Shown here one piece after another: positions 26,244 to 37,818 of a stretch of 64,000 nt of DNA. The number at the start of each line of letters is the position of its first letter. Position 1 is the stretch's first letter. This stretch comes from Nitrospirillum sp034653275 (GTDB taxonomy: Bacteria > Pseudomonadota > Alphaproteobacteria > Azospirillales > Azospirillaceae): contig NZ_JAYEES010000003.1 of NCBI RefSeq assembly GCF_034653275.1, positions 2,480,001 to 2,544,000 on the forward strand. Reading direction: 5' to 3'. Made by a program: the position numbers and the translations under genes. Under the pieces are notes generated by a model. It ran no database searches, was not told where the DNA came from, and worked only from the letters and a program-made list of their open reading frames with translations.

Positions 26244-27317
26244 ATGGCCCTGACCCGTTCCCAACGCCTGGCCCGCCTGCCGGACCTGCTGAAGCAGCGC
26301 ATCCTGGTGCTGGACGGCGCCATGGGCACCATGATCCAGGGCTACAAGCTGGATGAGGCCGGCTATCGCGGGGAGAGGTTCAAGGACTGGCACCGCGACG
26401 TGCGCGGCAACAACGACCTGCTGAACCTGACGCAGCCGCAGATCGTGCGCGAAATCCACCAGCAGTATTTCGACGCCGGCGCCGACATCGTCGAGACCAA
26501 CACCTTCAATTCCACCAGCATCAGCCTGGCCGACTACGGCATGGAGGATTTGGCGTACGAGTTCAACAAGGCCGGCGCCGGCCTGGCGCGCGAGGCCGGC
26601 GACGCGCTCGAGGACATTGACCCGTCGCGCCCGCGCTACGTCGCCGGCGCCATCGGCCCGACCAACCGCACCGCCTCCATCAGCCCACTGGTGACCGACC
26701 CCGGTTTCCGCAACGTGGACTTCGATGAGCTGCGCCTGGCCTACCGCACCCAGGTGGAGGGATTGATCGACGGCGGCGTCGACATGCTGCTGGTCGAGAC
26801 CATCTTCGACACCCTGAACGCCAAGGCCGCCCTGTTCGCCGTCGACGAGGTGCTGGAGGAAAAGGGGCTGGAGCTGCCGGTCATGATCTCCGGCACCATC
26901 ACCGACCGCTCCGGCCGCACCCTGTCCGGCCAGACGACGGAGGCCTTCTGGAACAGCCTGCGCCATGTGAAGCCGCTGAGCATCGGCCTGAACTGCGCCC
27001 TGGGCGCCGACCTGATGCGCCCCTATGTCCAGGAACTGAGCCGCGTCGCCGACACCTATGTCAGCGCCCACCCCAACGCCGGCCTGCCCAACGAGTTCGG
27101 CGGCTATGACGAGACGCCGGAGCAGATGGCCGACGCGCTGCGCCACTGGGCCGGTGACGGGCTGGTGAACATCGTCGGTGGCTGCTGCGGCACCTCGCCC
27201 GCGCACATCCGTGCCATCGCCGAGGCGGTGAAGGGCATCACTCCGCGCCCGCCCGCCGTCCGCCCGGCGCGCATGCGCCTGGCCGGGCTGGAGCCGTTCG
27301 AGATGCCGGCGTTCTGA
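26244..27317 (+). CDS. metH: Methionine synthase, homocysteine-binding subunit (split MetH, part 1)
   Basis: 357 residues from ATG 26244, with GGCGGAG upstream; the earlier ATG at 26223 lacks a ribosome binding site. It is the homocysteine S-methyltransferase barrel of MetH: RILVLDGAMGTMIQ, ETNTFNSTSISLADYG, and zinc ligands in GLNCALGAD and VGGCCGTSP. It ends at RLAGLEPFEMPAF, just where the linker to the pterin domain would begin. It accepts the methyl group from cobalamin onto homocysteine. The following gene supplies the rest of the enzyme, 58 bases downstream. This looks like a clean domain split rather than a frameshift, because both ends are tidy and a separate start follows. Confidence 0.93.
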   Translation: MALTRSQRLARLPDLLKQRILVLDGAMGTMIQGYKLDEAGYRGERFKDWHRDVRGNNDLLNLTQPQIVREIHQQYFDAGADIVETNTFNSTSISLADYGMEDLAYEFNKAGAGLAREAGDALEDIDPSRPRYVAGAIGPTNRTASISPLVTDPGFRNVDFDELRLAYRTQVEGLIDGGVDMLLVETIFDTLNAKAALFAVDEVLEEKGLELPVMISGTITDRSGRTLSGQTTEAFWNSLRHVKPLSIGLNCALGADLMRPYVQELSRVADTYVSAHPNAGLPNEFGGYDETPEQMADALRHWAGDGLVNIVGGCCGTSPAHIRAIAEAVKGITPRPPAVRPARMRLAGLEPFEMPAF

Positions 27318-27375
27318 TCCGCCCCGCCCAGACCCCAGCGCCCCGCCCCTCGTTTCGCTTCCGGAATCAGCCGCC

Positions 27376-30051
<2,676 letters not shown>

Positions 30052-30070
30052 CCTTTGATGTCCCAGGCGA

Positions 30071-30094
30071 TCGGTTCAGGTTCAGCTGAACCGA
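30071..30094. repeat. Hairpin between metH part 2 and the crystallin-like gene
   Basis: TCGGTTCAG and its complement CTGAACCGA with a 6-base loop, lying between two convergent stop codons. No T-run on either side; possibly a factor-dependent terminator or an mRNA 3'-end hairpin. Confidence 0.45.
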
Positions 30095-30102
30095 CTGCGC
30101 CC

Positions 30103-30450
30103 TCAAGGTCGCCCCTCCTCGACCTGCCGCAGGGAGGAAATGGCCCGGTCCAGGCCGATGCGCTGCAGGTCGTCGAACCGTTCGTAGGCATGGACGGTCA
30201 CGCAGTCATGGTAGCCCGCCTGGCGGCACACTTCCCATGTGCCGGATTCGACATACAGCGACCGGGCCCTATCATTCCACCGGGTGTAGGCCAGGTTGTC
30301 CGTGTCGTCCGTGATGACGAGGGTATCGCCCTTCAGGCCTGGCTCCTTGTACAGAGTGATCTCCCCGTTGGCGGCGCTCGCCTGCCAGGGTATCGCCATC
30401 GCTGACAGCGTCCATGCCAGCAGCAAGCCCAAGCTCAGAACGCGTTTCAT
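30103..30450 (-). CDS. Secreted beta/gamma-crystallin-like (I36-type) protein 1
   Basis: 115 residues from ATG 30450. A signal peptide (MKRVLSLGLLLAWTLSAMAIPWQASA) is followed by one crystallin-like Greek-key module: GEITLYKEPGLKGDTLVITD, then WNDRARSLYVESGTWEVCRQ with two cysteines. The fold is shared with peptidase inhibitor family I36 and calcium-binding crystallins. An exported protein of unknown role, possibly stress or envelope related. It is a paralogue of the next gene upstream on the same strand. Confidence 0.75.
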   Translation of the reverse strand: MKRVLSLGLLLAWTLSAMAIPWQASAANGEITLYKEPGLKGDTLVITDDTDNLAYTRWNDRARSLYVESGTWEVCRQAGYHDCVTVHAYERFDDLQRIGLDRAISSLRQVEEGRP

Positions 30451-30507
30451 CGGTCCCCCAAAGATGGAAAAGCCCGACGTCAGCATCTGACGCCGGGCCC
30501 TTCACGA

Positions 30508-31175
30508 TCATTGCCAGATGTTGATCTGCTCCGGCGTGCAGCGGTAGTGCCAGCGCTCGCCGTTCCAGCGGATGCGGCCTTCCCATTCCTCGCCTCGGAA
30601 GCCGAAATCGCTGGGCGGCCCGAAGCGCTGGACGAAGGCGTCATAGATGCGATGCCGGCATTCGCCCATGGGCGGCGGGCCATCGCGACGATCGTCGTCC
30701 CAGTTGATGCCGCCCTGCGGCGGCGGGGGGGCGGCTGGTCATAGGCGCCGGGACCGTTGTTCCAGGTGATGCCCCCGCCATAGCTGGGCGGCGGGCCGTA
30801 AACCGGCGGCGGCGGGGGCGGCGGTTCCGGCTGGTAGTAGCGGCCGTCGATCTGGCGGGCGGACGAAATGCTGGCGAACAGGCCGATCTCGCCCAGGTCG
30901 CCGATGCGGGTGCCACGGCCCACGCGCTTGCAGTCGCGGAAGCCCGCGTTCTTGCACACTTCCCACTCACCCGAGCGCACGATCATGGACTTGGCGCGGT
31001 CATTCCAGCGGCCCATGTCCGCCAGGTTTTCCACACCGTCACGGACGGTCAGCGCGTCACCCCGGAAAAAGGGTTCGGAGAATAGGGTGATCTCACCCGC
31101 CAGCGCGCCGCCGGCGGTCATCAGGGTGCCGGCCAGGACGGCCGCGCCCATCAATCGGTGCATCAATCGTGTCAT
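30508..31175 (-). CDS. Secreted beta/gamma-crystallin-like protein 2 with Pro-rich linker (frameshifted)
   Basis: From ATG 31175: a signal peptide (MTRLMHRLMGAAVLAGTLMT), then a crystallin-like module (GEITLFSEPFFRGDALTV, WNDRAKSMIVRSGEWEVC) closely related to the neighbouring gene, then a proline-rich linker. After that the frame is lost at the 7-base G run 30725-30731. With one more base it continues as MGECRHRIYDAFVQRFGPP and WEGRIRWNGERWHYRCTPEQ to a stop at 30508. That second part is rich in aromatic residues with two Cys, as in a folded domain. As written, the frame runs on as low-quality sequence to 30480. Confidence 0.75.
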
Positions 31176-31312
31176 GACGGTCCACCCTGTCATCGGCCCG
31201 GCGGAAGGCTTTCCGCCGGCTAATCCATTGGGGGCATTGCTTGCAAGAATGCCTTCCCGGCGGATTTAACCTAAACCGCCGAGAATGGCGAGCCCATGGC
31301 AAGGGGATGGCA

Positions 31313-32278
31313 TCATTCGGGTTTGGCGGGTTTGGCACCTTTCGGGGCCCGCACCCCCAGCATGTGGCAGATGGCGACCGTCAGGTCGGCCCGGTTGAGC
31401 GTGTAGAAGTGGAAGTCGCGCACCCCTTCCCGCTCCAGCCGCAGGCATTGCTGCACCGCCACGGTGGCGGCCACCAGTTGGCGGGTCTCCGGCTCCGCGT
31501 CCAGGCCACCGAACAACTCGTCCATCCAGGCGGGCACGACGCAATTGCACTTGGCGCCCAGCTCCACCGCGCGGCCGAAGTTGGTGATGGGCAAGATGCC
31601 GGGCACGATGGGGATGTCGATACCGGCCGCCGCCACCGTATCGCGGAAGCGCAGGAACCGGTCGGTATCGAAGAAGAACTGGCTGATGGCGCGGGTGGCG
31701 CCGGCGTCCACCTTGCGCCGCAGATTGTCGATGTCGGCGGCGGCGCTGGCGGCCTCGGGATGGGTTTCGGGGAAGCAGGCCACGGAGATTTCGAAGTCCG
31801 CCACCCGCTTCAGGCCGGCCACCAGGTCGGTGGCGTAGGCGTAGCCGCCGGGATGGGGCTGGTAGCCGCTGCCGCCCAGGCCGCCGCTACCGTCCGCCGC
31901 CTGGGGCGGATCACCGCGCAGCGCCACGATGTGGCGGATGCCGGCGTCCCAATAGGCGCGCGCGATGGCGTCGATCTCTTCCTTGGTGGCCGCGACGCAG
32001 GTCAAATGGGCGGCGGCCGGAATGCCGGTCTGCCGCTGGATGGCGGTGACGGTGGCGTGCGTGCGCTCCCGCGTGGAGCCGCCGGCGCCGTAGGTGACCG
32101 AGACGAAGGCCGGCGACAGCGGCGCCAGGCGGCGGATGGCCTGCCACAGCGTCTGCTCCATCTTTTCCGTCTTGGGCGGGAAGAATTCGAAGCTGACGCG
32201 CAGGTCCCGCGGCACGGTCACCAGCGGCTCACCACCCCCCAAGGGGCTGTCGGCGGCGGTCTCATTCACGATGGTCAT
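31313..32278 (-). CDS. metF: Methylenetetrahydrofolate reductase
   Basis: 321 residues from ATG 32278. It reduces 5,10-methylene-THF to 5-methyl-THF with FAD, supplying the methyl donor for MetH. Conserved stretches: VSFEFFPPKTEKMEQTLW, FVSVTYGAGGSTRERT, HIVALRGDPP and TRAISQFFFDTDRFL. It lies 26 bases after the regulator gene on the same strand, forming an operon. A G6 run in its N-terminal coding sequence (SPLGGGEP) is in frame. Confidence 0.96.
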   Translation of the reverse strand: MTIVNETAADSPLGGGEPLVTVPRDLRVSFEFFPPKTEKMEQTLWQAIRRLAPLSPAFVSVTYGAGGSTRERTHATVTAIQRQTGIPAAAHLTCVAATKEEIDAIARAYWDAGIRHIVALRGDPPQAADGSGGLGGSGYQPHPGGYAYATDLVAGLKRVADFEISVACFPETHPEAASAAADIDNLRRKVDAGATRAISQFFFDTDRFLRFRDTVAAAGIDIPIVPGILPITNFGRAVELGAKCNCVVPAWMDELFGGLDAEPETRQLVAATVAVQQCLRLEREGVRDFHFYTLNRADLTVAICHMLGVRAPKGAKPAKPE

Positions 32279-32304
32279 GGCAAGTCTCGGCGTATTCGGG
32301 GCGA

Positions 32305-33234
32305 TCAGACGGGCCGCTGGCCGGACCACAGGGTCACGGTCAGGGGGGTGCCGGGCAGGTGCACGGGTTGGGCCGGCGTCAGGCCGGCATGGCCGAACCA
32401 CTGCGCCATTTCGGCATCCGTGAAGCCCAGGCGGCGATGGGCGTGGTCGGTGCGCAGGTTCTCCAGGTCATGGCTGGCGAAGTCGACCACCACCACACGG
32501 CCGCCGGGCCGCAGCACGCGCGCGGCCTCCACCAGCACCTCCTGCGGGTCCTCGGCGTAGTGCAGAACCTGGTGGACGATCACCATGTCCTGGCTGCCGC
32601 TGGGGACGGGCACCTGGTACATGTCGGCCAGCCGCACCTGCACATGGCGCAGGCCCGCCTTTTCCAGGTTGGCCCGCGCCACCGCCAGCATCTCGCGCGA
32701 GGCGTCGATGCCCAGGGCGCGGGTGACATGGGGGGCGAACAGCTCCAGCATGCGGCCGGTGCCGGTGCCGATGTCCAGCAGGTCGCCGATGCCGCCGGCC
32801 GGCACCAGGCCCAGCAGGGCCTGTTCCACGTCGCGCTCGGGCACGTGCAGGCTGCGCACCTCATGCCAGCGGGCGGCGTTGTCGCGGAAATACTGGGCCG
32901 CCGTCTCCTGCCGCGCGCGCTTGATCTGGTCCAGCCGTTCCAGGTCCAAGGCCAGGCCGGGGTCGTCCGCCGGAATGGCGTCCACCAGGGTCCGCGCCAG
33001 TTCCGCCACCGCCCCCCGCTCCGCCAAGCGATAGTAGGCCCAGATGCCTTCGCGGAAACGGTCCAGCAGCCCGGCGTCGCATAGCAGCTTGAGGTGGCGG
33101 GACACGCGTGGCTGGCTTTGGCCCAGGATCTGCGTCAGCTCGCTGACCGTCAGTTCGCCATGGGCGCATAGGGCCAGCAGACGCAGGCGCGTCGGCTCCG
33201 CCGCCGCCTTCAGGGCCCCAAGCAAAAAATCCAT
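32305..33234 (-). CDS. ArsR-type regulator fused to SAM-dependent methyltransferase (SahR-like)
   Basis: 309 residues. The N-terminal ArsR winged helix (about 1-85) has PTRLRLLALCAHGELTVSEL and QSQPRVSRHLKLLCDAGLL; the metal-binding Cys pair typical of ArsR sensors is absent. The C-terminal class I methyltransferase (about 130-300) has the SAM motif LLDIGTGTGRML followed by ALGIDAS and VLRPGG. Regulators of this build next to metF are thought to sense SAM or S-adenosylhomocysteine and repress methionine-cycle genes (SahR type). Here the gene leads metF, and the same operator precedes both this operon and metH, fitting that role. Confidence 0.88.
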   Translation of the reverse strand: MDFLLGALKAAAEPTRLRLLALCAHGELTVSELTQILGQSQPRVSRHLKLLCDAGLLDRFREGIWAYYRLAERGAVAELARTLVDAIPADDPGLALDLERLDQIKRARQETAAQYFRDNAARWHEVRSLHVPERDVEQALLGLVPAGGIGDLLDIGTGTGRMLELFAPHVTRALGIDASREMLAVARANLEKAGLRHVQVRLADMYQVPVPSGSQDMVIVHQVLHYAEDPQEVLVEAARVLRPGGRVVVVDFASHDLENLRTDHAHRRLGFTDAEMAQWFGHAGLTPAQPVHLPGTPLTVTLWSGQRPV

Positions 33235-33552
33235 GGTCCGACGATCCCCATGCCACCGCAGTCTCTGGGATCATTTGTACATATAAAGATGTCTTTATGC
33301 GAGCGAATAATGACAACGATACGAGACGGCGAACGCGCCACCCGGCGACGGGCAAGGCGGTATAATGGCCTACGTCCCGGTGCCGGCCCCAGGGGCGTGG
33401 GTGCGCCGCACCCACTCGTCCGATGGCCGACCCCTATATCGAAGGTCAGATAGAAAATGGCCCCACCTTGGCCCACCTCATAGTGGTGCCTGGATTTGGC
33501 CACAAAGTATGCCAATCATTCATCAATAACCAATTTAACCGTGGGTTGACGC
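33235..33552. promoter_or_regulatory. Divergent promoter region, regulator-metF operon / mlaA
   Basis: 318 bases. The left end holds the SahR-like operator. The right end (33500-33545) is AT-rich (CATTCATCAATAACCAATTTAA) and likely carries the mlaA promoter. No gene seen between. Confidence 0.5.
33283..33298. promoter_or_regulatory. Operator of the regulator-metF operon (SahR-like site 2)
   Basis: ATAAAGA-TG-TCTTTAT, two perfect 7-base arms, 48 bases upstream of the regulator start codon. It is identical (on the other strand) to the core of the site before metH at 26138-26155. Confidence 0.8.
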
Positions 33553-34407
33553 ATGCGCCTGATGTCGCCGATCCCGCAGGGCGGGCCCCTGGTTTCTTTC
33601 ATGCCGGCATGGCGCCTGGCGCATCGGGGGCGACGATTGGCCCCCGCTTTACTTGCCGTGGGCATGCTGCTGGGTGTCTCGGCCTGCGCCTCCAATCCCG
33701 ATGGCACGACCATGCGCCCGGCCCTCGCCGGACCCGAGGCCAACGACCCGCTGGAGGACGTGAACCGCGGCGTCTTCTGGTTCAACGACCAGGTGGACCA
33801 GGCCGTGCTGCGCCCCGTGGCCCAGGCCTATCGCTGGGCCATCCCGCCGGCGCTGCGCGACGCCGTGTCCAACGTGCTGAACAACGTGCGCTCCCCCCTC
33901 ACGCTGGCCAACAACCTGCTGCAGGGCGACTGGGAGGGCGCCGGCGTCACGGTGGAGCGCTTCGTCATCAACTCCACGGTGGGCATCGGCGGCCTGGTGG
34001 ACGTGGCCGCGGCCAACGGTATTCCTTATCATTACGAGAGCCTGAGCCAGACCTTCGCCGTCTGGGGCATAGACGAGGGCCCCTATCTGGTGTTGCCCTT
34101 CCTGGGGGCCTCGTCCGTCCGCGACGCCGTGGGCTTCGGCCTGGAGGCGTGGGGTGACCCGGTCACCCGCGTGTCCACCAACACCGACAACGACTGGGCC
34201 AACTATACCCGCGTGGGCTTGACGGTGTTGGACGCCCGCTCAACCTATTTCGAGGCGCTGGACGACTTGCGCAAGAACAGCGTCGACTATTACGCCGCCA
34301 TGCGCGCCGCCTACCGGCAGCAGCGTGACGGCTATGTCCTGAACGGCAAGGCAGATCCGCGCCAATACCCCAGCATTCCCGACTACTCCCAGAACCCCGA
34401 CCCGTAA
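33553..34407 (+). CDS. mlaA: MlaA (VacJ) outer-membrane lipoprotein
   Basis: 284 residues. A lipobox (LLGVSAC, cleavage before Cys) follows a long N-terminal stretch; the ATG at 33601 would give a more normal signal peptide (MPAWRLAHRGRRLAPALLAV), so the start is uncertain. The mature protein has the MlaA signatures DPLEDVNRGVFWFNDQVD, NVLNNVRSPLTLANNLLQGD, FVINSTVGIGGLVDVA and GPYLVLPFLG. It removes phospholipids from the outer leaflet of the outer membrane and passes them to MlaC, which is encoded next. The mlaFED transporter genes are not in the window. Confidence 0.94.
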   Translation: MRLMSPIPQGGPLVSFMPAWRLAHRGRRLAPALLAVGMLLGVSACASNPDGTTMRPALAGPEANDPLEDVNRGVFWFNDQVDQAVLRPVAQAYRWAIPPALRDAVSNVLNNVRSPLTLANNLLQGDWEGAGVTVERFVINSTVGIGGLVDVAAANGIPYHYESLSQTFAVWGIDEGPYLVLPFLGASSVRDAVGFGLEAWGDPVTRVSTNTDNDWANYTRVGLTVLDARSTYFEALDDLRKNSVDYYAAMRAAYRQQRDGYVLNGKADPRQYPSIPDYSQNPDP

Positions 34408-34544
34408 TAGAAAGACATGGGAGCCCGGGGGATCACCGGCGCCGGTCCGGCGTTGAAACTGTACTGGCCCGCCGTGACACCCATCACTGCGTCCGCCCCC
34501 GTCCCCGACAGACTGTCCTGACACACGAAGAGATCAACAAGGCC

Positions 34545-35198
34545 ATGACCAACATGCTGACGCGCCGCACCCTTTTGCTCGGCACCGCCACGATGGGCCT
34601 TGCCCTGTCCCTGGGCTTGCCGTTCGCCACCCCCGCCCTGGCCGCCGCGGACGCCGGCGCCGCCGTCAAGTTCGTCCAGGGCTTGGGCGACAAGGCCATC
34701 GGTGTCCTGTCCAAGCCCGGCGCCTCGAAGGCGGAGGTCCAGTCCACGTTCAACCAGCTGCTGCAGCAGAACTTCGACCTGCAGACCATCGGCCGCTTCG
34801 TCCTGGGGCGCTACTGGAACGTCGCCAACGACGCCCAGCGCCAGGAATACATGAAGCTGTTCCAGACCATGATCGTGTCGGTCTATTCCGAGCGCTTCAG
34901 CCAGTACGCCGGCGAGACCTTCAAGGTCGGCGCGGCGCAGCCGGACGGTGAGAAGGACGCCATCGTCAACAGCCAGGTGATCCGGTCCAACGGCCCGGCC
35001 GTGAACGTCGATTGGCGCCTGCGCTTTAAGGACGGCAGCTTCCGCATCATCGACGTGGTGGTGGAAAACGTCAGCATGAGCCTGACGCAGCGGTCGGAGT
35101 TCGCATCGGTGATCGAAAGCCATGGCGGCGACTTCAACGCCCTGCTGGACGCCCTGCGCGACCGGATTCAGAAGGCCAACGCCGGCGTGGCCCAGTAA
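34545..35198 (+). CDS. mlaC: MlaC periplasmic phospholipid-binding protein
   Basis: 217 residues. The N-terminus has a Tat-like signal (TRRTLLLGTATMGLALSLGL) ending near PALAA. The body matches MlaC: FNQLLQQNFDLQTIGRFVLG, ARQ-type helix QRQEYMKLFQTMIVSVYSERF, WRLRFKDGSFRIIDVVVENVS. It carries lipid between MlaA and the inner-membrane MlaFEDB complex. It follows mlaA by 137 bases on the same strand and is closed by a terminator. An in-frame ATG at 34554 is an alternative start. Confidence 0.92.
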   Translation: MTNMLTRRTLLLGTATMGLALSLGLPFATPALAAADAGAAVKFVQGLGDKAIGVLSKPGASKAEVQSTFNQLLQQNFDLQTIGRFVLGRYWNVANDAQRQEYMKLFQTMIVSVYSERFSQYAGETFKVGAAQPDGEKDAIVNSQVIRSNGPAVNVDWRLRFKDGSFRIIDVVVENVSMSLTQRSEFASVIESHGGDFNALLDALRDRIQKANAGVAQ

Positions 35199-35228
35199 AG
35201 GCCGGCACCCGAGAGAATTGGCGGTTGG

Positions 35229-35264
35229 AATGGCGCCCCGAGGCAACGACCCCGGGGCGCCATT
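35229..35264 (+). terminator. Terminator after mlaC
   Basis: 12-bp stem AATGGCGCCCCG with its complement, a 12-base loop, followed by TTCTTTT. It starts 30 bases after the mlaC stop. Confidence 0.85.
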
Positions 35265-35297
35265 TTCTTTTGGCGTTGGGCGCCGTAGCCTTCCGCC

Positions 35298-36077
35298 ATG
35301 CTTAGGGAATGGATCGCCAGCCGGCTGACCCTCTGCCCATCCGCCGCCCGGCGGTTGGGCTATCATCGTGAGTCCGCCGCCATCACGGCGCGGGCCCGGC
35401 GCCAGAGCGCGGCGTGGGCGTCCCATCTGGCCAACAGCCACCGCGTCGTGTCGCAGGCGGCGCAGCGCTTCGGCCGGGGCGGCACCCTGCTGGTGCTGGG
35501 TTCCGGATCCCTGCTGGACCTGCCGCTGGACACCCTGGCGCCCCGATTCAGCCGCATCATCCTGGCCGACATCGCCCACGGACCGGAAGCCCGATGGCGC
35601 GCCGGGCGCGATGCCAAAATCACGCTGGACCTGGTCGACCTGACGGGGACCGTGGCCGACATCGTCGCCGGCCGCCCGCTGAAGCCCCATTGCGACGCGT
35701 ACGCCGACGTGGCGCCGGACCTGGTTCTTTCCCTGAACCTGGCCTCGCAGCTGCCACTGGCGGCGCGTGGCCTGGTGGCGGCGCAAGAAGGGGAAACGGC
35801 GGCCGATGCCTTGGCGGCGGACATCGTGCGGGCGCACCTGGACCATGTGGCGCGCCTGGCGACACCCTGCCTGATCCTGGCGGATGTGGAGCGGCGGTGG
35901 CTGGACGGGCAAGGCCGCGTCCTATCGGTCGAAGACCCCTTGTTCGGCCTGGCACTCCCGGGAGAGCCCTTGGCCACATGGCCATGGATGGTGGCGCCCG
36001 CCGGTGAAATCACCCGCGACAGGGGTTTCGAGACCACCGTGGCGGCCCACCTGATGCTGCCGCGCCCTCGGCCTTAA
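35298..36077 (+). CDS. Methyltransferase-like hypothetical protein
   Basis: 259 residues. A Rossmann-like start of a class I methyltransferase is visible (TLLVLGSGSLLDLPL followed by RIILADIAHG, residues about 62-95), and later DLVLSLNLASQLPL resembles the motif-IV region. Substrate and pathway are unknown, and sequence identity to characterised enzymes is not evident to me. It lies between the mlaC terminator and fecI on the same strand, with no overlap to either. Confidence 0.6.
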   Translation: MLREWIASRLTLCPSAARRLGYHRESAAITARARRQSAAWASHLANSHRVVSQAAQRFGRGGTLLVLGSGSLLDLPLDTLAPRFSRIILADIAHGPEARWRAGRDAKITLDLVDLTGTVADIVAGRPLKPHCDAYADVAPDLVLSLNLASQLPLAARGLVAAQEGETAADALAADIVRAHLDHVARLATPCLILADVERRWLDGQGRVLSVEDPLFGLALPGEPLATWPWMVAPAGEITRDRGFETTVAAHLMLPRPRP

Positions 36078-36172
36078 GGCGGGGGCGGTCATGAGAATGT
36101 CACGCGCCGGAGGTCGCATATGACGACGGTTGGTGATAGACGCCGCGCCATCGCAGGCCAGAGGCGCACGCC

Positions 36173-36688
36173 ATGACCGAGGATTCGCTTCCAGAACGCA
36201 CCAGTCTTTACCGGTTCATCATGCGCCGCGTGGGCGATCCCTGGGTCAGCGAGGACCTGGTGCAGGAAACCTTCATCCGCCTGTTCACCTACCGGCTGAA
36301 AAGCACGGTGGGCGACAGCGCCGCCCTATGCTTCCGCATCGCCCAGAACCTGGTGCGCGATCATTTCCGCGCCAGCCGCCGGGCGTCCACCGAGGAGTTG
36401 GGCGAGGATCTGGCCTGTGACGCGCCCCGGGCGGAAGAGGTGATCATGCATCGTCAGCGCGTCGCCGCCTTTCAACGGGCGCTGGACGCCATGCCGCCCC
36501 TGCGCCGCGAGGTCTTCGTCCGCCGCCGCCTGAAGGGGGAAAGCCTGCGCGACATCGCACGGGCGCTGGACATCAGCGAAGCGGCGGCCGAAAAACATGT
36601 GGTGCGTGCCTTGGAATGGTTGCACCAGGAAATGTCCCGCAGTGAACGCGCCCGCCCCCGCGCCGCGCGGCAGGAGGAATTGCCGTGA
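36173..36688 (+). CDS. FecI-type ECF sigma factor
   Basis: 171 residues. Region 2 has WVSEDLVQETFIRLFTYRL and CFRIAQNLVRDHFRAS. Region 4 has LDAMPPLRREVFVRRRLKGE and SLRDIARALDISEAAAEKHV. It is an ECF sigma factor of the iron/outer-membrane signalling type. The stop overlaps the FecR-like gene (TGATG), and the TonB receptor follows, the standard order of a cell-surface signalling operon. It would drive transcription of the receptor when FecR relays substrate binding. Confidence 0.9.
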   Translation: MTEDSLPERTSLYRFIMRRVGDPWVSEDLVQETFIRLFTYRLKSTVGDSAALCFRIAQNLVRDHFRASRRASTEELGEDLACDAPRAEEVIMHRQRVAAFQRALDAMPPLRREVFVRRRLKGESLRDIARALDISEAAAEKHVVRALEWLHQEMSRSERARPRAARQEELP

Positions 36689-37682
36689 TGGCCGAGCGTA
36701 GCGATGTCTGGAGCCCCAGCCCGGTGGAGGAGGCGGCCCGCTGGGCCCTGCGCCGTGCCGACGCGCCCCTGACGCCGGAGGAGGAAGCCGCCTTCCAGGC
36801 ATGGCTGGCGGCCGATCCAGGCCATCGCGACAGCTATCAGGCGCTGCACGCCACCCTGGAAGACCCCGCCCTGACCGAGGCGATGGCTGGCCTGAAGGAT
36901 GCCCCGCGCGCGGCCCGCCCGCCCGCCCGCCTGCCCCTGCCCCGGGCGATCCCCCAGGCACGGCGCCTGCTGCCAGGCCTGGCCCTGGCGGCCTGCGCCG
37001 CGTTGGTGCTGGTCGTTCTCTGGCCCAACATCGACCGCTACATGGCCACGCCGCTGCACTATGAGACGGCCGGCGGCCAAGGCCGCACCGTCACCCTGCC
37101 CGATGGCACGGCCCTGAACCTGAACGGCGACACGGTGGTGGAGGCGCGGCTGGGCCACGGCCATCGTTGGCTGACCCTGAGCCGGGGGAAGCCTATTTCG
37201 ATGTGGCGCACGACAGTGACCGGCCGTTCGAAATCGAGGCCGGCGGCAGGGCCGCCATCACCGTGCTGGGCACCGCCTTCGACATCGACCTGACGCGCGA
37301 CGTGGTGGAACTGTCGGTCTATCGCGGTCGGGTGCGTTTCACCGCCGCCGGCGCCGGCACGGGCCGGGAACTGACGGCGGGTCAGCGCGCCGCGGTGCAC
37401 AACGGCCAGCTCCAAACCCTGGCGGACTTCAACCCCGCCGCCGAGGATTGGCGCCAGGGCTGGCTGGAGACGGACGGCATCACCCTGGGGCGGCTGGCGG
37501 AGCGGCTGAGCCGCCGCAGCCCCCAGCCCATCGTGCTGACGGACAGCCGCCTGGCGACGCGCCAGATTTCCGGCCGCTTCCGCCTGGACGACCCGGCGCG
37601 GCTGCTGACCACGCTGGGCCGGGTGCATGGCTTCACCGTGGACCAGCAGGCCGACCGGCTGCTGCTGGTCCCGGCGGCCTGA
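36688..37682 (+). pseudogene. FecR-like anti-sigma/signal relay protein, interrupted by a one-base frameshift
   Basis: The N-terminal frame (ATG 36688, or GTG 36685; AGGAGG upstream) shows the cytoplasmic DUF4880-like domain (VEEAARWALRRADAPLTPEE, FQAWLAADPGHRDSY), a transmembrane helix (LLPGLALAACAALVLVVLW) and the start of the FecR domain (GRTVTLPDGTALNLNGDT). After the G5 run at 37184-37188 the frame is lost. With one more G the reading continues LTLSRGEAYFDVAHDSDRPF through the C-terminal domain to a stop at 37682. FecR holds the sigma factor at the inner membrane and couples it to the receptor STN domain. If real, the lesion would uncouple the system. Confidence 0.88.
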
Positions 37683-37818
37683 GCCCCGCCGGGAGCCCCG
37701 GACCGTCCGCGTCTTATAAGCTTCATAAAATTCGATGTCCGGTTTCCAGGCCGCCGGTCGTCTTCCGGCCCGAGGTCGCGCCCACGGGGGGACGCGGCCA
37801 CGGGATTTGGGGACAAGA

